The translations under genes and the position numbers were made by a program. The notes beneath the pieces are model-generated. The model saw nothing but the letters and a program-made list of their open reading frames with translations, made no database searches and had not been told where the DNA came from. Source: Phlyctochytrium arcticum (lineage: Eukaryota; Chytridiomycota; Chytridiomycetes; Chytridiales; Chytridiaceae). Taken from it: a stretch of 64,000 bases of DNA. Of the stretch, positions 1-15,000 are shown piece by piece (within the stretch, counting starts at the first letter, position 1; each line of letters starts with the position of its first letter). The stretch is from the NCBI GenBank assembly GCA_025602905.1, contig JAHLKI010000012.1:372001-436000 (forward strand). The letters run 5' to 3'.

Positions 1-1175
1 GGGTTCTTTTGGGTACATGCCAATTCTTCCTTTCGCAGATAAAGAGTCTGAACATGTATTCACGTTATTAGTTGGTTGGCTAAATATTACATTTTTTTTG
101 CAATGACATCTGTTGTCAAACTTCCAAACTACAATCAATTGTACATTGTTCAGTTAATAACATTACATGATTTGATTGATGTCGTGTTCTCAATTTTCAC
201 TTTTCCCTTACATTCTTGTCTTCTCCATCAATACCATTGTCAATAGGGGTTGCAAAGTGCGGGATAGACCCGCATGGACTTTACTCATTTAATGCACGTC
301 TTAGCGGCGGTGAACAAATGATGAATCTTGATATGAACTCGCAGCGAGGCCCCGTGTCCCGACGAAAATACGCACTGATACAAGCAAGAAATGTTGAGGA
401 GGGGTATGAATCGGACATGATGCGCCCAGGAGGCTAGAAAGTTAACGGGGTATGTAGTGTCGGGTGATCCCGGATCCGGTTTGTTCTACTTATCTTATGC
501 CCCTCCCGGTGCCCCTCCAAAGTCCAGATTAACTTTTCTTTTCCCTTTGAATCATTCTTCCGCGGCGTTGAATGATGGATAGACTCTTCTAAAACCAAAT
601 CCTTGGAAGTCAGTGTGTGGCTCTGGCGTGACTTCAGGCTTGCATCTTGGATGCATGGGTATTGTTTTCCGGGATACGATTTAAACTTTTTTCGTTCGTT
701 CAGGAGATGCATGTTTTAAGAAACATTTTTCTGTGGCCGAATCCCAGCTTGTGGAGTTTGATGTTGCCTTTGAACGAAGCAGGTTGAGATAACGTGAGAC
801 GCCATGTAACCTTCACCAGTTGGACCAGCGGGTAAGAGAATTTGTTTTCAGAGTGGGCTCATCTCTTATTCTATAGAATCACGGCAATGCTGTCCTTTTC
901 CGTTGCCGGCTGGAAACTGACCCAGCCAACAAAGATGTGTTGCAAACCGCCCTGACCCTCAAGCTGTCAGGGTGAAAAATAAACCAAAATATTCTTGTCC
1001 GTCCCTCATTTTGTGGATCGGCCAGGGTGGATACGGACAAAGGAATTACAGATCATGTAGTTAAAGCCGGGCGGGCGTTCCCAGCGGATGCCGAGAGCCT
1101 GTCTAAACAAGTTCGGAGTGATCGTCAGTCTCTCCAATCCTTTCAGCAACCGCGGTATCCATAAAGTAGCCAAAG
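1..1175. repeat. Left-edge duplicated flank, no gene recognised
   Basis: This stretch is a diverged copy of the sequence at about 2210-3370. Positions 1-120 match about 2212-2330, 340-610 match about 2412-2735, and the block near 650-720 resembles about 3124-3190. It is therefore the upstream flank of a tandem unit of about 2.2 kb, and position 1 probably lies just downstream of another unit outside the window. Short open frames here have no family resemblance and are not called. The start of the first membrane-protein copy follows at 1176. Confidence 0.6.
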
Positions 1176-2054
1176 ATGCCTAACCAATACACGAGTAAAG
1201 GATTCCCAGTCGACCCACCGGCTACCTTTGCTCCGACGCTTCGACAGCTCATCCTCGAAGACTGGTCGACATTTCAAGTGTGCATCAACACCTATCTGAT
1301 CTTGAACCGGTTCCTATCAAACAAAAATGTCTACTTTAGTCCCGAACGACGATGGGGAACATGACTGCAGATATTCTGGCTAGTTCTGTACTTTTCGGAC
1401 AACTTGAATACGATCTTGCGACTGATCCTGGACGATAATCCTCTGGACCGGAACTTGAAGATACAAAACATCTTCATGATGCACTCGGGATATGTTCAGT
1501 TGCTGATGTTGATCTACAAAACTCAAGTTATCATCATGACCTACTTCCGAAACAAGCGCAGCGCAACATTCAACGAAAATATCCCTGATGCCATCTTCAC
1601 TGCCGTTACATTCATCTTGATCATGTCATATATCCGAATGGGACGCTTGTTTGCAACGAACGACTATTTCGACATGCTAGAGGCATATTTTCAGTATAAT
1701 GTCGTGAATGGCGTCTTGGCTGTCATCGCCCTACTCATCTCACTTGTGCTGGTCTGGATGATCGTACGTGCGGAAGGCAACAGTCCCTTCAAAAACATCA
1801 TTCTCAACCGCAACATGTTTTGGCAATTCATTGCCCTTCAGATTGTGGCATCTGGCTTTTACGATGTATTGACTTTCTATCAGTTCGGACGGGACATATT
1901 AAATCCGTTGTGGTTATGGTTCCTGGCAACCATCGTAGTTGACTGGCCTGTTACGTTTTTCGAGTGGCATCATCACAAGATTTTCCTTGCTGCCGGGAGT
2001 GGGCCAAACGACGCTGGCGGTGGAACAACAACCCTAAAAGCGGCAAAACTGTGA
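1176..2054 (+). pseudogene. Multipass membrane protein, copy 1, interrupted by an in-frame TGA
   Basis: A 292-codon frame without introns begins at ATG 1176. It is collinear with the intact copy at 3373-4278 but has a TGA at 1362-1364 (codon 63). In the intact copy this position is TGG, within the context FGTWLQIFWL. Downstream of the TGA the frame stays open for another 229 codons and remains well conserved, with strings such as KTQVIIMTYFRNKRS and FKNIILNRNMFWQF. The gene is thus disabled by a single nonsense change, unless the stop is read through. The N-terminus is about 13 residues longer than in copy 2 (MPNQYTSKGFPVDPP). About seven hydrophobic segments are visible. The family is not recognised. 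The break looks recent because no other lesion is seen. Confidence 0.7.
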
Positions 2055-3372
2055 CTTCGAAGTTGGCCACGGACAGTCAAAATCCTCGATCGCAGACCCG
2101 AAGCGAGAGTACGAACGTCTAAGAGGTCTTTGATCTTCTGTACCTTTGGGCATCAACGTTCCCCAAATCATGGTGTGTTCTTGAGCTTGGAGGACGTTAA
2201 GAAAAGACCATCGCCTTTTGGGTGCATACCAATTCTTCCTTTCACAGATCAGAAGCCTCAACATGTTTTGACGTTATTAGTTGACTAGCTAGATACCGTA
2301 TTACATTTTCTTTGCCAATGTCATCTATTTTGAAACTCCCAATTTCAGGTGTACATTGATTTTACTTTTCTTCTCCCTTGAATTCTCGCCTACGCATTCT
2401 GCATTCTAATGGCGCGAGCGAGGCCCTGCGTCCCCATGAAAATATTTATCGATGTAAGTAGAAATGGTAAGAAGAGGGTGGACGGGGAATGAATTGGCGA
2501 TGGTATACCCAGCAAACTAAAAGGCAGTTATATAGTGTCGGGTGAGCCCGGGTCCGGTCATTCAGTCTACTTATGCGCCTCCGGTGGGTTCCGATTAACT
2601 TTTCCATTGGACAACCGGAAAGCGTGAAGTAGATCGGGGGATAAACGTACGGAAATAATTCCTTTATGCATAGCTTAACGGCGCTGAATGAAGGATAGAT
2701 GTCTAAAATCGAAAAAATAATCAAGGATATTTTTTCGCCTTACCACTATCTAGGACCTTAAAAAGAAAACCTCGATATCATTGGCTTCGTGGATGTTATA
2801 CTCTGCTTTGTTAAGTTGACAATCAAATGTCGGTTCATATGGTAGATACATGAATTGTCTGATGCCATGATTTTAAATACTTTTCTGTCCCTCTAAATTC
2901 TTGCCTCTTCCATTCCCATAAAGTGGGGACCAGGCTGGGGCCTGTGGGGGTAGATCCACGTAGATCCGTCAGGGATAGTTTTTTAACGCACGGTTTAGCG
3001 GCGGAGCGGCGGTGAACAGGGATAGGTTCACCGAAGTTCCGGAAATCAATCCGTGTGAAGTTCAGGTCGCACGCCTCGCACGTTTGAGCATCTCCATGAC
3101 GCCAAACAATACCGCACGGTGCGCATTGTTTTCCAAATTTAAGTTTTTCCACTCTTTCTATGTGTTCAGGAGATGGATTTATTGGGTTATGAACATCTTC
3201 CCGTCGCCATATATAAAGCATATTCCAACCATGTACCCTGAGAGGTCGAATTGTTCAGGGTGTCGTGCTTTATCTTTTTCTATAAAAGTCAAGGCGACAT
3301 CCTCTGTCACCTTCACCTTCGCCAATTTCATCCTGACCCATCGATCTCTTCCCCCATCACCAGCCAACAGCC
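2055..3372. repeat. Spacer of the tandem unit, duplicated from the left flank
   Basis: This intergenic spacer lies between the two membrane-protein copies. It is homologous along most of its length to 1-1175, with indels. A GC-rich block at about 2537-2600 (core TGTCGGGTGA, CCCGG, CTACTTATGC, CTCCGGTG) occurs also at about 457-515 and in decayed form at about 27805-27860. Immediately upstream of the next gene a TATA-like TATAAAAG lies at about 3280-3290, some 85 nt before the ATG. No protein or RNA gene is recognised. Confidence 0.6.
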
Positions 3373-4278
3373 ATGAGCTACAAATTTCTGCCCAGTATTC
3401 GACAAATTGTCCTCGAGGACATTTCCATGTTTCAAACCTGCGTAGTGACATTTCTTGTTCTGCAGCGATTCTTCAACAGCAAACAAGTGTATTTCAGTAA
3501 TGAACGGCGGTTCGGGACATGGCTTCAAATCTTTTGGCTAGTTCTGTACTTTGGCGACAACGTCAATGTTCTCTCGCGCGTGATACTGGACGACAATCCT
3601 CTGGATAACAATCTGAAAGTGCAAAACTTCTTCGTGGTGCACGCTGGATACGCTCAGTTTTTGATGATAATCTACAAGACGCAAGTCATTGTTATGACTT
3701 ACTTTCGAAACAAGCGCAGTGTGAGCTACAATGAGAACTTGCCCGATTACATTTTTGCTGCCATCACTTTCGGATTGATAATGACATACATTCGGATGGG
3801 TCGATTATTTGCCACTGAGGATTTATTCGACATGCTGGCCGCCTACTTTCAGTATAACGTTACGGAGGGCGTACTCGCCGTCATAGCTCTTCTAGTATCT
3901 CTTGCTCTCGTTGCTTTGATTGTCCGCGCAGAAGCTGACAGTCCCTTCAAGAATATCATTCTCAACCGCAACATGTTTTGGCAATTTATCGGGCTCCAAA
4001 TCCTCGCATCTGGTTTCTTCGACGTTCTGACGTTTGTTCAATTCGCTCGCAACAAGCAAAACTCGCTGGAATTGTGGTTCTTGGCTACTGTCGTGGTCGA
4101 CTGGCCGATCATTTTCTTCGAATGGCACCACAAGACCATCTTTATAGCGGCCTCCGGAAATCGCTCGGCATCAAACGACCAAGGCAATAAGTTAGTCAGT
4201 GAAAAGGCGGCAGGCGCAAGCCAACACGCTACCAAAGCACAAAAAGTCCGCAGCCAGCAGTATTCTTCTAATGCATAG
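3373..4278 (+). CDS. Seven-helix-like membrane protein, intact copy 2, family unknown
   Basis: An uninterrupted 301-aa frame starts at ATG 3373. The protein has a short N-terminus without a cleavable signal, then about seven hydrophobic segments spread over residues 20-265. Polar loops carry conserved, charged strings shared with copy 1 (VILDDNPLDNNLKVQN, YFRNKRS, IVRAEADSPFKNIILNRN, FFEWHHK). A hydrophilic, Lys/Gln/Ser-rich tail of about 40 residues follows. The strong conservation of the loops suggests function, perhaps a receptor or transporter. I do not recognise a named family and no catalytic motif is evident. A TATA-like box lies about 85 nt upstream. It is part of a tandem duplication with the broken copy at 1176-2054. 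Confidence 0.75.
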   Translation: MSYKFLPSIRQIVLEDISMFQTCVVTFLVLQRFFNSKQVYFSNERRFGTWLQIFWLVLYFGDNVNVLSRVILDDNPLDNNLKVQNFFVVHAGYAQFLMIIYKTQVIVMTYFRNKRSVSYNENLPDYIFAAITFGLIMTYIRMGRLFATEDLFDMLAAYFQYNVTEGVLAVIALLVSLALVALIVRAEADSPFKNIILNRNMFWQFIGLQILASGFFDVLTFVQFARNKQNSLELWFLATVVVDWPIIFFEWHHKTIFIAASGNRSASNDQGNKLVSEKAAGASQHATKAQKVRSQQYSSNA

Positions 4279-4886
4279 ATAGACATAAAGTTCATTCTTC
4301 AGACCGTCTTTGCCTATCTTTGAGCGCTAGTACTTTGTATATCTGCATCCAAAATATGATACTTGGTAATGTTCATTCCCTCATGGTTGCTGGTGCCTGG
4401 CAATGCAAAGTTCGCACGGAGCGTCCAAATCCTAAGCCCGCTCGTACATATCTGTCTACGACCAAAGTACGAAGGAACCCGGAACCGTCTTTGACTCCAT
4501 CCCCACCGGGATGCCCCTTGATACTATAAAGTAAGTTTAAGTGTAGGCTGAAGGGTCGCCATCGCTCGCCAACCTCTATTGGAGAGTTTGCCTGTAGAAA
4601 TTCCCGTTGGGAAATGCTAACTTCAATTCAGAATTGGAGTTTGCCGGGGCCGGAGGTCTTAACCGTGACTGTGCCGTCGAACCCTCCGACCCTGTCAACA
4701 GCGACGAGTTCTTCAAGCGAAATTTCCAACTGAATGCCTCTCCACGACCTGGACATTAGCGGACGATCTGCTTAATCCGAGACAGAACAGGCCGATTTGT
4801 ACGAGAAAGAACTTTTGGAGGGCTCTCTTTATTCCAAAAACAGCTTTTAGACCACATATCGCAGTCCAAATCTTGACTTTGCCAAG
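4279..4886. other. Intergenic region upstream of Miro, nothing recognised
   Basis: This 608-bp interval holds the 3' flank of the membrane-protein gene and the promoter/leader of the Miro gene. I see no conserved reading frame, RNA gene or repeat in it. Confidence 0.5.
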
Positions 4887-7677
<2,791 letters not shown>

Positions 7678-8068
7678 TCACGCCCACTCACTGGATATAT
7701 CTTACACCTCGTTCCTTTGAATCTGCCTTACCTTCCATTCCTCAAAAGCCAGACATTTCTCGCTAGCTCCCAGTAGCTCCCCCATCCTTTACTTTATACC
7801 GCCTACACCACCTGTAAACTTTCCAGCCCGACATCTCTTCCCTTCCATATTTTTACCCTTTCGGTTTGATTGTTACATATTTGCTTTGCGATAGAATATT
7901 TACATGCTCTCAGAGAAAGCAGGCGCTTGTCGGAAAATGCATTGACCATGTAGACAGGATCACAGCTGCCAAGGGTTGAAGAAGTAGTGCTGGCCATCTG
8001 TCTTGAAATTACATGTACATGTTCTCATAGCGTTGCGACTACATCCCAAAACGAGTTGCTATTTACTT
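7678..8068. other. Convergent 3' flanks of Miro and RPN6
   Basis: The interval of about 390 bp between two convergent stop codons presumably holds both 3' UTRs. No conserved frame or RNA gene is seen. Confidence 0.5.
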
Positions 8069-9686
8069 TTATGTAAGATGGGCGGCCTGCAAACAAACGT
8101 GTTGGTAAGAAACTTTGGCACTACAAAAACAGTATATATTGTGCACAAACCTTTTCGTATAAGCTTTCGACCACATTGCCCATGTTTTTGATTGTTTCCA
8201 AGGTAGCTTCGTAGGTTTTCTGTGGATAGAACAATCAGGACAAGAACCGAGTATTGGTGTCAACATGGATACGTACATCTACTTCTTGATCCTCGAATAC
8301 TTCTAGGCACCCTGCTCCCTGGTCGAGAATTCCGCGGAAAACCTCGTCCAAAATCATTTGAGATAATCTACAGGGATTATTGTCAGCCGTGTTTTTAGAT
8401 CAAGAGCCAACTTTTGTAGGGCATTACTTGGTCTCGACTGAGGTAGTGGGCAGCTTGACTAATTCCGCGACATGAGTGATTTCTACGCGTGAATATGGCT
8501 CAATGATGCGAAGCAAGTTTTGTTCAAAGAGCGTGTCGTAAAGGGCAGCGAGGTGGGAGCGAATGATGGGATCGTTGGTGAGTTCTGATCGGGGAAAGTT
8601 TTAGTCCAGGGATCACTTCCAACAATTCACTCGCAAGTTACCTTCTTTGTAGCTTGCCAAAGCTTTTTCAAACTCTGAAAGTGATCGGTTTTGATGGGCA
8701 CTGGCGATGGCGCGCATGGCGTCAACTTGGGGGCCAGCGTATCGAAGTGCGACCTTGCTGTTTACTACTGCGGCAACATCTTCTGACTACAGGTGCCATG
8801 GTAAGGGGAGAATCTGATGACCCCATTCATAAAATGAGAGTGCTTACCAAGTTGACCATGATTTTGCAAAGTAGCATGTACTTGAGCGCCAGCACAGCGC
8901 GACGATCGTCTTGTGAAGCGTAGCTCTCCAAGGTTTCGTAAAAGTATGAGTAACTAGAAACAGATGAGATATCACGGACTTTGGAGAAGACAGGATCCCA
9001 TCTTACGCCGTCTTGTAATCCTTTTCTTCGGCATGCAATATACCGGACTGCATGTCCAGCTGCGCTTGCATCAGAGGTGGGCAGTAGATTGAGTTTGCCG
9101 AAGTTCGCGCTGAGGTGAGAGCAGCGCGTGATTTGGCCAAATTTCGCAAGGCGAGAAAGACACGACTTTCAAGTAATTGAACCTCCATCAAGACATTCTT
9201 GTCATCAAGACGCTTCAGTTCCTTGAGCAATGAATTGGTCAGGGCCAAGGCCTCAGAGTAAGATTTTGATTCCAGGTACAATGAGCAAAGCCGAGTTTCG
9301 AGTGACTGGCGCAAAAAGATGCGCTTTTCCTTTTCGGCCCATTCAATGGATTCCTTGCAAACTGCAACCTGGAGGTCGACCGAGTCTGGGACATCGGCAA
9401 ACAGGTCGAGCAACGTTCTTATCAGCTTGGCAGTCTTTGCTTTCGACGTGTTGGCAAGGTACGCTGGGGACCCACGGATGAGACTAGCCAGTTCTTTGGG
9501 CTGATTTGTCTTTTGATATAACTTTCCCAACTCCAGGAGAGCAGTCTCACGAGCGCGCACTTCGGGATCAGTGCTGCCAGTGTTAGACTTTATGAGATTT
9601 TGGTAGAGTGGGATAGCTTGCTCTGGTGAAGTCTTGGCCAGTTCCTCGGCCTTTTGCAGCGTCGCTGTCATGGTTTCCCCGGGCAT
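8069..9686 (-). CDS. RPN6: 26S proteasome lid subunit Rpn6 (PSMD11)
   Basis: Seven exons on the minus strand: 9686-9007, 8953-8848, 8786-8642, 8584-8428, 8367-8277, 8219-8151, 8086-8069. They encode 421 aa, matching the family length. The N-terminal two thirds are TPR-like helical repeats (for example [11 protein letters not shown] and [10 protein letters not shown]). The hallmark stretch [13 protein letters not shown] is followed by [14 protein letters not shown]. The C-terminal PCI domain has [20 protein letters not shown] and VELxxP-like [19 protein letters not shown]. The start at 9686 is the first ATG in frame; the upstream extension has no ATG. Rpn6 clamps the lid to the base of the 26S proteasome. 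It is divergent from the PDH E1-alpha gene, sharing a promoter region of about 600 bp. Confidence 0.95.
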
Positions 9687-10294
9687 TCTGTAGGTTTCGT
9701 CGTTGTCGTCTTCTGTGGTTGTTAGCAAGTTTCCTGTATGTCTTGTTGTAAGATTTCGCTCTGGATGCCTGGTCGATCTCGCAACTTTTTACGTTGTCCG
9801 TCCTTGCTGCGTTGAACGCGTCAGCTCAGAGTATGGGTTAGGGCTGGTGAGGGTTCAAGCTTGGGTGGAGCTGCGCCATGCACGAGTTTTATTGGCTGCG
9901 CCTCGAGTGCGGCTCAGCTGCTGGATCGAGTGCTGAGTCGTAAGCATTCGAGCCGGTAATCGATGCCATTGAAATTCTTTGCCGACCGTTTTTCCGGGGG
10001 CCTTTGGCGAAATCTTGCATCTCCCAAATCCCGAGGACATTTCGTCAGCCGCCCAGAAGGTCGTCGTAGCCTCTTTGCCTTCCAGCTCCTCGTCGTCGTT
10101 CTGTCGTCGTCGTCGTTGTCCTCGTCGATTCATCGCGTAAGTCTCGTTGTTTTGTTCTGGCGTGGATGGCGGGCCCAGGCGATAAGGGCCGGCGTGATCT
10201 TGGGACGATGCAGTTTTCGTAAAACAGCCAGCTTACTTTCCTATCTTTCCTACAGACATCAACAACCTTCTTTTAACTTCATAAACTGCAAACG
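9687..10294. promoter_or_regulatory. Divergent promoter region of RPN6 and PDA1
   Basis: This 608-bp interval lies between two divergent start codons. It includes CGTCGT-rich sequence at about 10090-10130, likely in the PDA1 leader. It also contains a plausible 5' UTR intron of PDA1 (listed separately). No other gene is seen. Confidence 0.5.
10137..10255 (+). other. Possible 5' UTR intron of PDA1
   Basis: A strong donor GTAAGT at 10137 and a pyrimidine-rich acceptor (CCTATCTTTCCTACAG) ending at 10255 bracket 119 nt, 39 nt before the PDA1 start codon. Splicing here is inferred from signals only. Confidence 0.4.
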
Positions 10295-11542
10295 ATGATT
10301 TCGCAAAGCATCCTGACGGGGGCTCGCCCCTTGGTCCTCCGATCGAGTGTCCGTGCAGCTACTCCCCGTCTCTTTTCAACCACCTCAGCAGCTCGTTCCG
10401 ACTCCTATACCTTCCAATTCCCCGAAGGCGATTTTGCCTACCACAACTGCGGCCCAATCCCTCTCGAGTCTACATCCAACAAGGAAGAGTTGGTTGGCAT
10501 GTACCGCACCATGGTCATGATCCGTCGTCTTGAGACTGCTTCCGACCAGGTACGCGCTTGTCTTGCACAAATCATTTGATTCATCCCGCTAAAGCTTATT
10601 GTATTATAGCTGTACAAGGCCAAACTTATCCGTGGATTTTGTCACTTGTCCACTGGTCAAGAGGCTGTTGCTACTGGTATGCACTACGCCATCTCCAAGG
10701 ACGATGCCATCATTACTGCCTACCGTTGCCACGGTTTCACCCTGGTTCGTGGAGCTACTCCCAAGAGTATCTTGGCTGAGTTGATGGGACGTCGGGATGG
10801 GTGCTCTCAGGGCAAGGGTGGATCTATGCACATGTTTGCCCACGAGTTTTACGGTGGAAACGGTATCGTTGGTGCCCAAGTCCCCATCGGAGCTGGTATT
10901 GCTTTGGCTCAAAAGTATCTCAAGAAGGGAACCATGACCTTTGCCATGTATGGTGACGGTGCCGCCAACCAGGGACAAGTATTTGAGGCCTACAACATGG
11001 CCAAGCTTTGGGGATTACCTGTCGCTTTCGTTTGCGAGAACAACATGTACGGCATGGGAACTTCCGCTCACCGTGCTGCCGCATCTACAAAGTACTTTAC
11101 CCGTGGAGACTACATTCCTGGTGTCCGCGTCAACGGTATGGATGTTCTTGCCGTCAAGGAAGCCACCAAATACGCCCGTGACTGGACCTTGAACGACAAG
11201 GGACCTATGGTCATGGAGATGGTTACTTACCGTTACGGAGGTCACTCCATGTCCGATCCAGGAACCACATACCGTACCCGTGACGAGATCCAGCACATGC
11301 GATCTACCAATGACCCCATCAATGGCTTGAAGGAGCGAATTTTGAAGAACAACATTTTAACGGAGGAGGAGCTCAAGAAGATTGACAAAGATGTCCGAAC
11401 AGAGATTGATCAGGCTGTCATTGAGGCAAAGGCCAGCCCCGAGCCTGATGTCAAGGAGCTGTTCACTGACATTCACAGTGTCGGTAACGAACCACCTTTC
11501 CTCCGCGGCTGCATTCCTTCCGAGACCCACTACTACCAGTAA
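10295..11542 (+). CDS. PDA1: Pyruvate dehydrogenase E1 component subunit alpha, mitochondrial
   Basis: Two exons, 10295-10549 and 10610-11542, encode 395 aa. The N-terminus is an Arg/Ser-rich mitochondrial presequence (residues 1 to about 30). The thiamine diphosphate motif [17 protein letters not shown] is intact. The phosphorylation-loop region [17 protein letters not shown] keeps the serines targeted by PDH kinase in the family. The last residues, ending in YYQ, are also family-like. E1-alpha with E1-beta decarboxylates pyruvate and passes the acetyl group to E2 in the mitochondrial matrix. Length and motifs are complete. Codon use is strongly biased (many GGT, GTC, CGT), as expected of a highly expressed gene. 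Confidence 0.97.
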
Positions 11543-12033
11543 ACTTTTGCTCGAATGACGACTCTTCTCCTCTTGCTACAACATCCGCATTCATCATTCG
11601 CCCAATCCCGAAACTCGTCACAATCTACAGCAATTCACAACCCAGTACCCGCGCCACCCTTGATTTATCCCTCTTTCATTCTTTTTTGTTTCATTCTGCT
11701 TTCTAGCGTTTCCGTTTGTCTTTATCGAGTCCCGTAATTTTATAGATGTTTCCTACGCGACAAACACATCGTTTTTAAATACCTCATTGCTACACTTGCT
11801 TGCAAAGGATAGCTCGGTCCGCCTCCTTACCAGTACTTCTTGTTCTGATTTGTAGCGTCCAGACTCCAGCGACATCGCAAATGTCAAATTCGGCTCAAAA
11901 TCCTCAAAAATTCGGAGTCAAAATGGCCGGCAACACGTGACAAACGCGTGGCGGTAAGCAACTCCGCGTCAAGATACGTGTAGAGTGTCGATACTGTGAA
12001 ATCTTGCGGTGAATATAGCAGGCGATTTTGACA
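11543..12033. other. Intergenic region between PDA1 and CFAP70
   Basis: The interval of about 490 bp contains the PDA1 3' flank (pyrimidine-rich) and the CFAP70 promoter. Nothing else is recognised. Confidence 0.5.
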
Positions 12034-15000
12034 ATGGCTGACCGAGGGGCTACCCGACTCAAGGGAGCTGTCCTGAAACCTGGTAGCGGACGGACGTCCC
12101 GGCGACCTTCCGTCACGGCTTCTAGCAACTTGCTAAACCAGCTTCGACCAGAAGGCGAAGAACACGTCCCCGAAGGAAGCGTTGCACTAACAATCAAAGT
12201 GACTGCTGCAAAGAACATCAAAGGAGCTAAAGGAGATCATGTCAATTCCTTTGTACGAGTGCAGCTGGCGGACTTTGATTTCAAAGATGTAGGTTTTTGC
12301 CAAATTCCCTGACAAAAACACATCGCCAAACTCACAAATGATGATGCTCTAGTCACCAGTGGCCGTTGATACACCCAACCCCCAGTATGCATTTGTCCAC
12401 AAGCAAGTTTTCCATATTGATGAGGCTCTCATTGACACGATCGCCAACAAAAAGATCCACTTTACACTCATCGAGTCCCTTCCCAAAGAGAAAACAGCCA
12501 ATCTGGGAGAGGGCGATCTATCCATGCTTAATTCATTTCTCAAATACACACCGCGAGACCCAAATAACCCTGAAGCGCCTGCCCCACCTCCGCCCCCACT
12601 TTCGTTCAAAGCAACTGTTCCCATTGTTTATGCGAATCCCAAGCTATTGGGGAAAGATGCAGAAGATCCGACCAAAGCGGGCCCAGAGATTGAAGTCGAA
12701 GTGACAATATCTCGACCGCTTATTCAACCTGAGGTGGTTGAAAACGGCATGTTTATAAACATCAAAGTCGACGACGTGTTCCCGGTCCCGGACGAATGGG
12801 GGATGAAGGAGGGAAACGAGAAGGATCTCAACTCAAGTAGGCGTCATGCAGAAGATATCATGAACTCAAAGTGTCGGAACGTCTAACATTTGACCTTTTT
12901 GGCAGATATTTACACCTACACGTTGAACTTCATGGTTCCTGCGCAGTCAACACTGGATCGCAGAGTTAGCATTCAGGGCGGATCACTCATTATGACCGAT
13001 CAAGCAGTCATTACAGGTGCGATATCGCTCAAAATCTCTCCCCCCCATTTGCAGTAGTTTGACCCTTGTTGTCTCCGTACAAGATCCAGCTTTGACGACT
13101 CCCACCCCCATCATGCTTCCCAAACCCGCCACAACTAGCCAGAACACGGGAGCTCCACAGGCTGACAGTGACGCTACACAGCCCAATCTTCAAATATCCC
13201 CTACCAGTGATGATCCTGCCCATCCCCCGCCTGTACAAGCTCCACCCGCTGTTATTGTTGAAAAGCCCGAGAAACCCCAAGGAGGTGAAACCATCAAAAA
13301 GGTGTCGTGGGGGTGGACATATGTACTTTGGATGCCACCAGAGGCCGTTGTTCGACTCCGAGAGAAGATTCAGCACAAGCAAATGACAGAAGTGGAGGTA
13401 AAGCCATTGATGAAATCTACGCGGACCTTCCCACCACATGACTAAACCCTCAAATTGTCTTTAGTTTACGCGCGAAATGCAACCACGATTTTCACACATT
13501 ATTGATGCCAATGCAAACAAATACCGCGGCCGTGCAATCTTTGATTTATCTTCCTTGTTATTCCCCCGCGTGACTGGTGTGCGAGGTACGCATCCTTCTT
13601 TTGGCAAGCTGACATCCGAGTACCGTCCTAACTCATGGCCGCAGGACGATGGCCGTTGGACGTATATGAGCCACCACCCAGCCCCGCAAACGATGGAACA
13701 CCACTAGCCCAAGCAAGGGCAAATATGGGTTCCAATATAACGCTGGATGGGCAGCACACTGGGCCAACGCCGCCAACTAAGAAAGGAAAACGTAATTGCA
13801 TTCTTGACGCTTCACGTTATGGAGAGAGAGAGACTGATTGTTCCCTGCACAATAGCCACCTCCAACTTATACAAAAACTTGGGCACGAGTCTGGGCCTCG
13901 AAATCGTGTTGGAAAAACCGCTGCTAGACAAGAAAAAGTTGCAACCCGTACGTACATCCTTTGGCGATTCATTGACAACAGAATTGGCAGCTAAATGTCG
14001 TCCCTTCCAAATCGGCAGATAACAAAATCAGTGACAGACTTTATCCCCCGTCGAATTGTACCACCTCACCTTCTCTTTGAGAAGCGCTCCAAACGTGCTG
14101 ATGAGGCTTACGTGGCCCAACTGCAAGAAATTGTTCGAAAGTTGGTCAAGGAGTATGAAGCAGTTTTGGCCCAAGAGGCAGAGCGGAAGGGGGTTCCGGT
14201 AGATCTGAAAAGTTCAGTTGCGTCGCAGGATGCACAGGAAGAGCTGCAAGTAAGGCTCAAATAATTACACTGACATTTTGCAGTGTGTTAATTAAACGTT
14301 CCCATCAAGCGCCGAAAAAAGTTCTTTTTCCATTTAAACAAGAGTGGTGCGTACTTTTCATTCAAAGAACAACTGAAAGGAGCAGTGGTGGACATTGTGC
14401 GTGAGGTAAGACAATGCTGCGGACGGATACGGGCTACAGATAAAATGTAACCCCGGCGTTTTCATTGTTTAGCGATTTAAGAAGAAGTCCCCCTTCACAT
14501 CGAAATCTGAACTCCAACTGTTCATGTCTGAAATCTACGTGTATCTCATTGACCAAATGCACTTGCTCATCAACAAGACCTTCCGGGACAGGTCCACGCT
14601 CTTTACCGATCCTACCATTTCCAAAACTGCGGATTTCCAGACTCTCAAAGAATTTGCGGACGTGGCGGAAGCGGACCACGCTGTGGACCTGGCTGCCGGG
14701 TATCATCAGGAGAGGATTGTCAAATATGATGATAGTATGCTGGCCTGGTTCGATTACGGGTGTTTCTGTATGCGGAACGGGTTCATGTCAAAGGGCGAAG
14801 AATGCTATCGGATGATTTTGTCACGTAATCCGCGTCATATTCCCAGGTACGGTTGCGGGGCATCGGTGTGAGTTTGACGCAGTAATTCACGCTATTTTAG
14901 TCTCCTTGCGTATGGTGCTCTATGCTGCGTCAATGAGCGCTTCGAGGAAAGTCGGGTGCATCTTGTGACGGCTGTAGAATTACAGCCAAAGTATGTTCTC

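Noticed and set aside
2835..3500. Several overlapping frames on both strands in the spacer before the membrane-protein gene
   Set aside because: No conserved motif, no consistent start, and the same region in the duplicated copy (about 600-1175) does not keep the frames open.
10604..11296. Minus-strand frames of 93-124 codons over PDA1
   Set aside because: They are antisense to a strongly conserved and codon-biased gene; long antisense frames are expected from its codon use.
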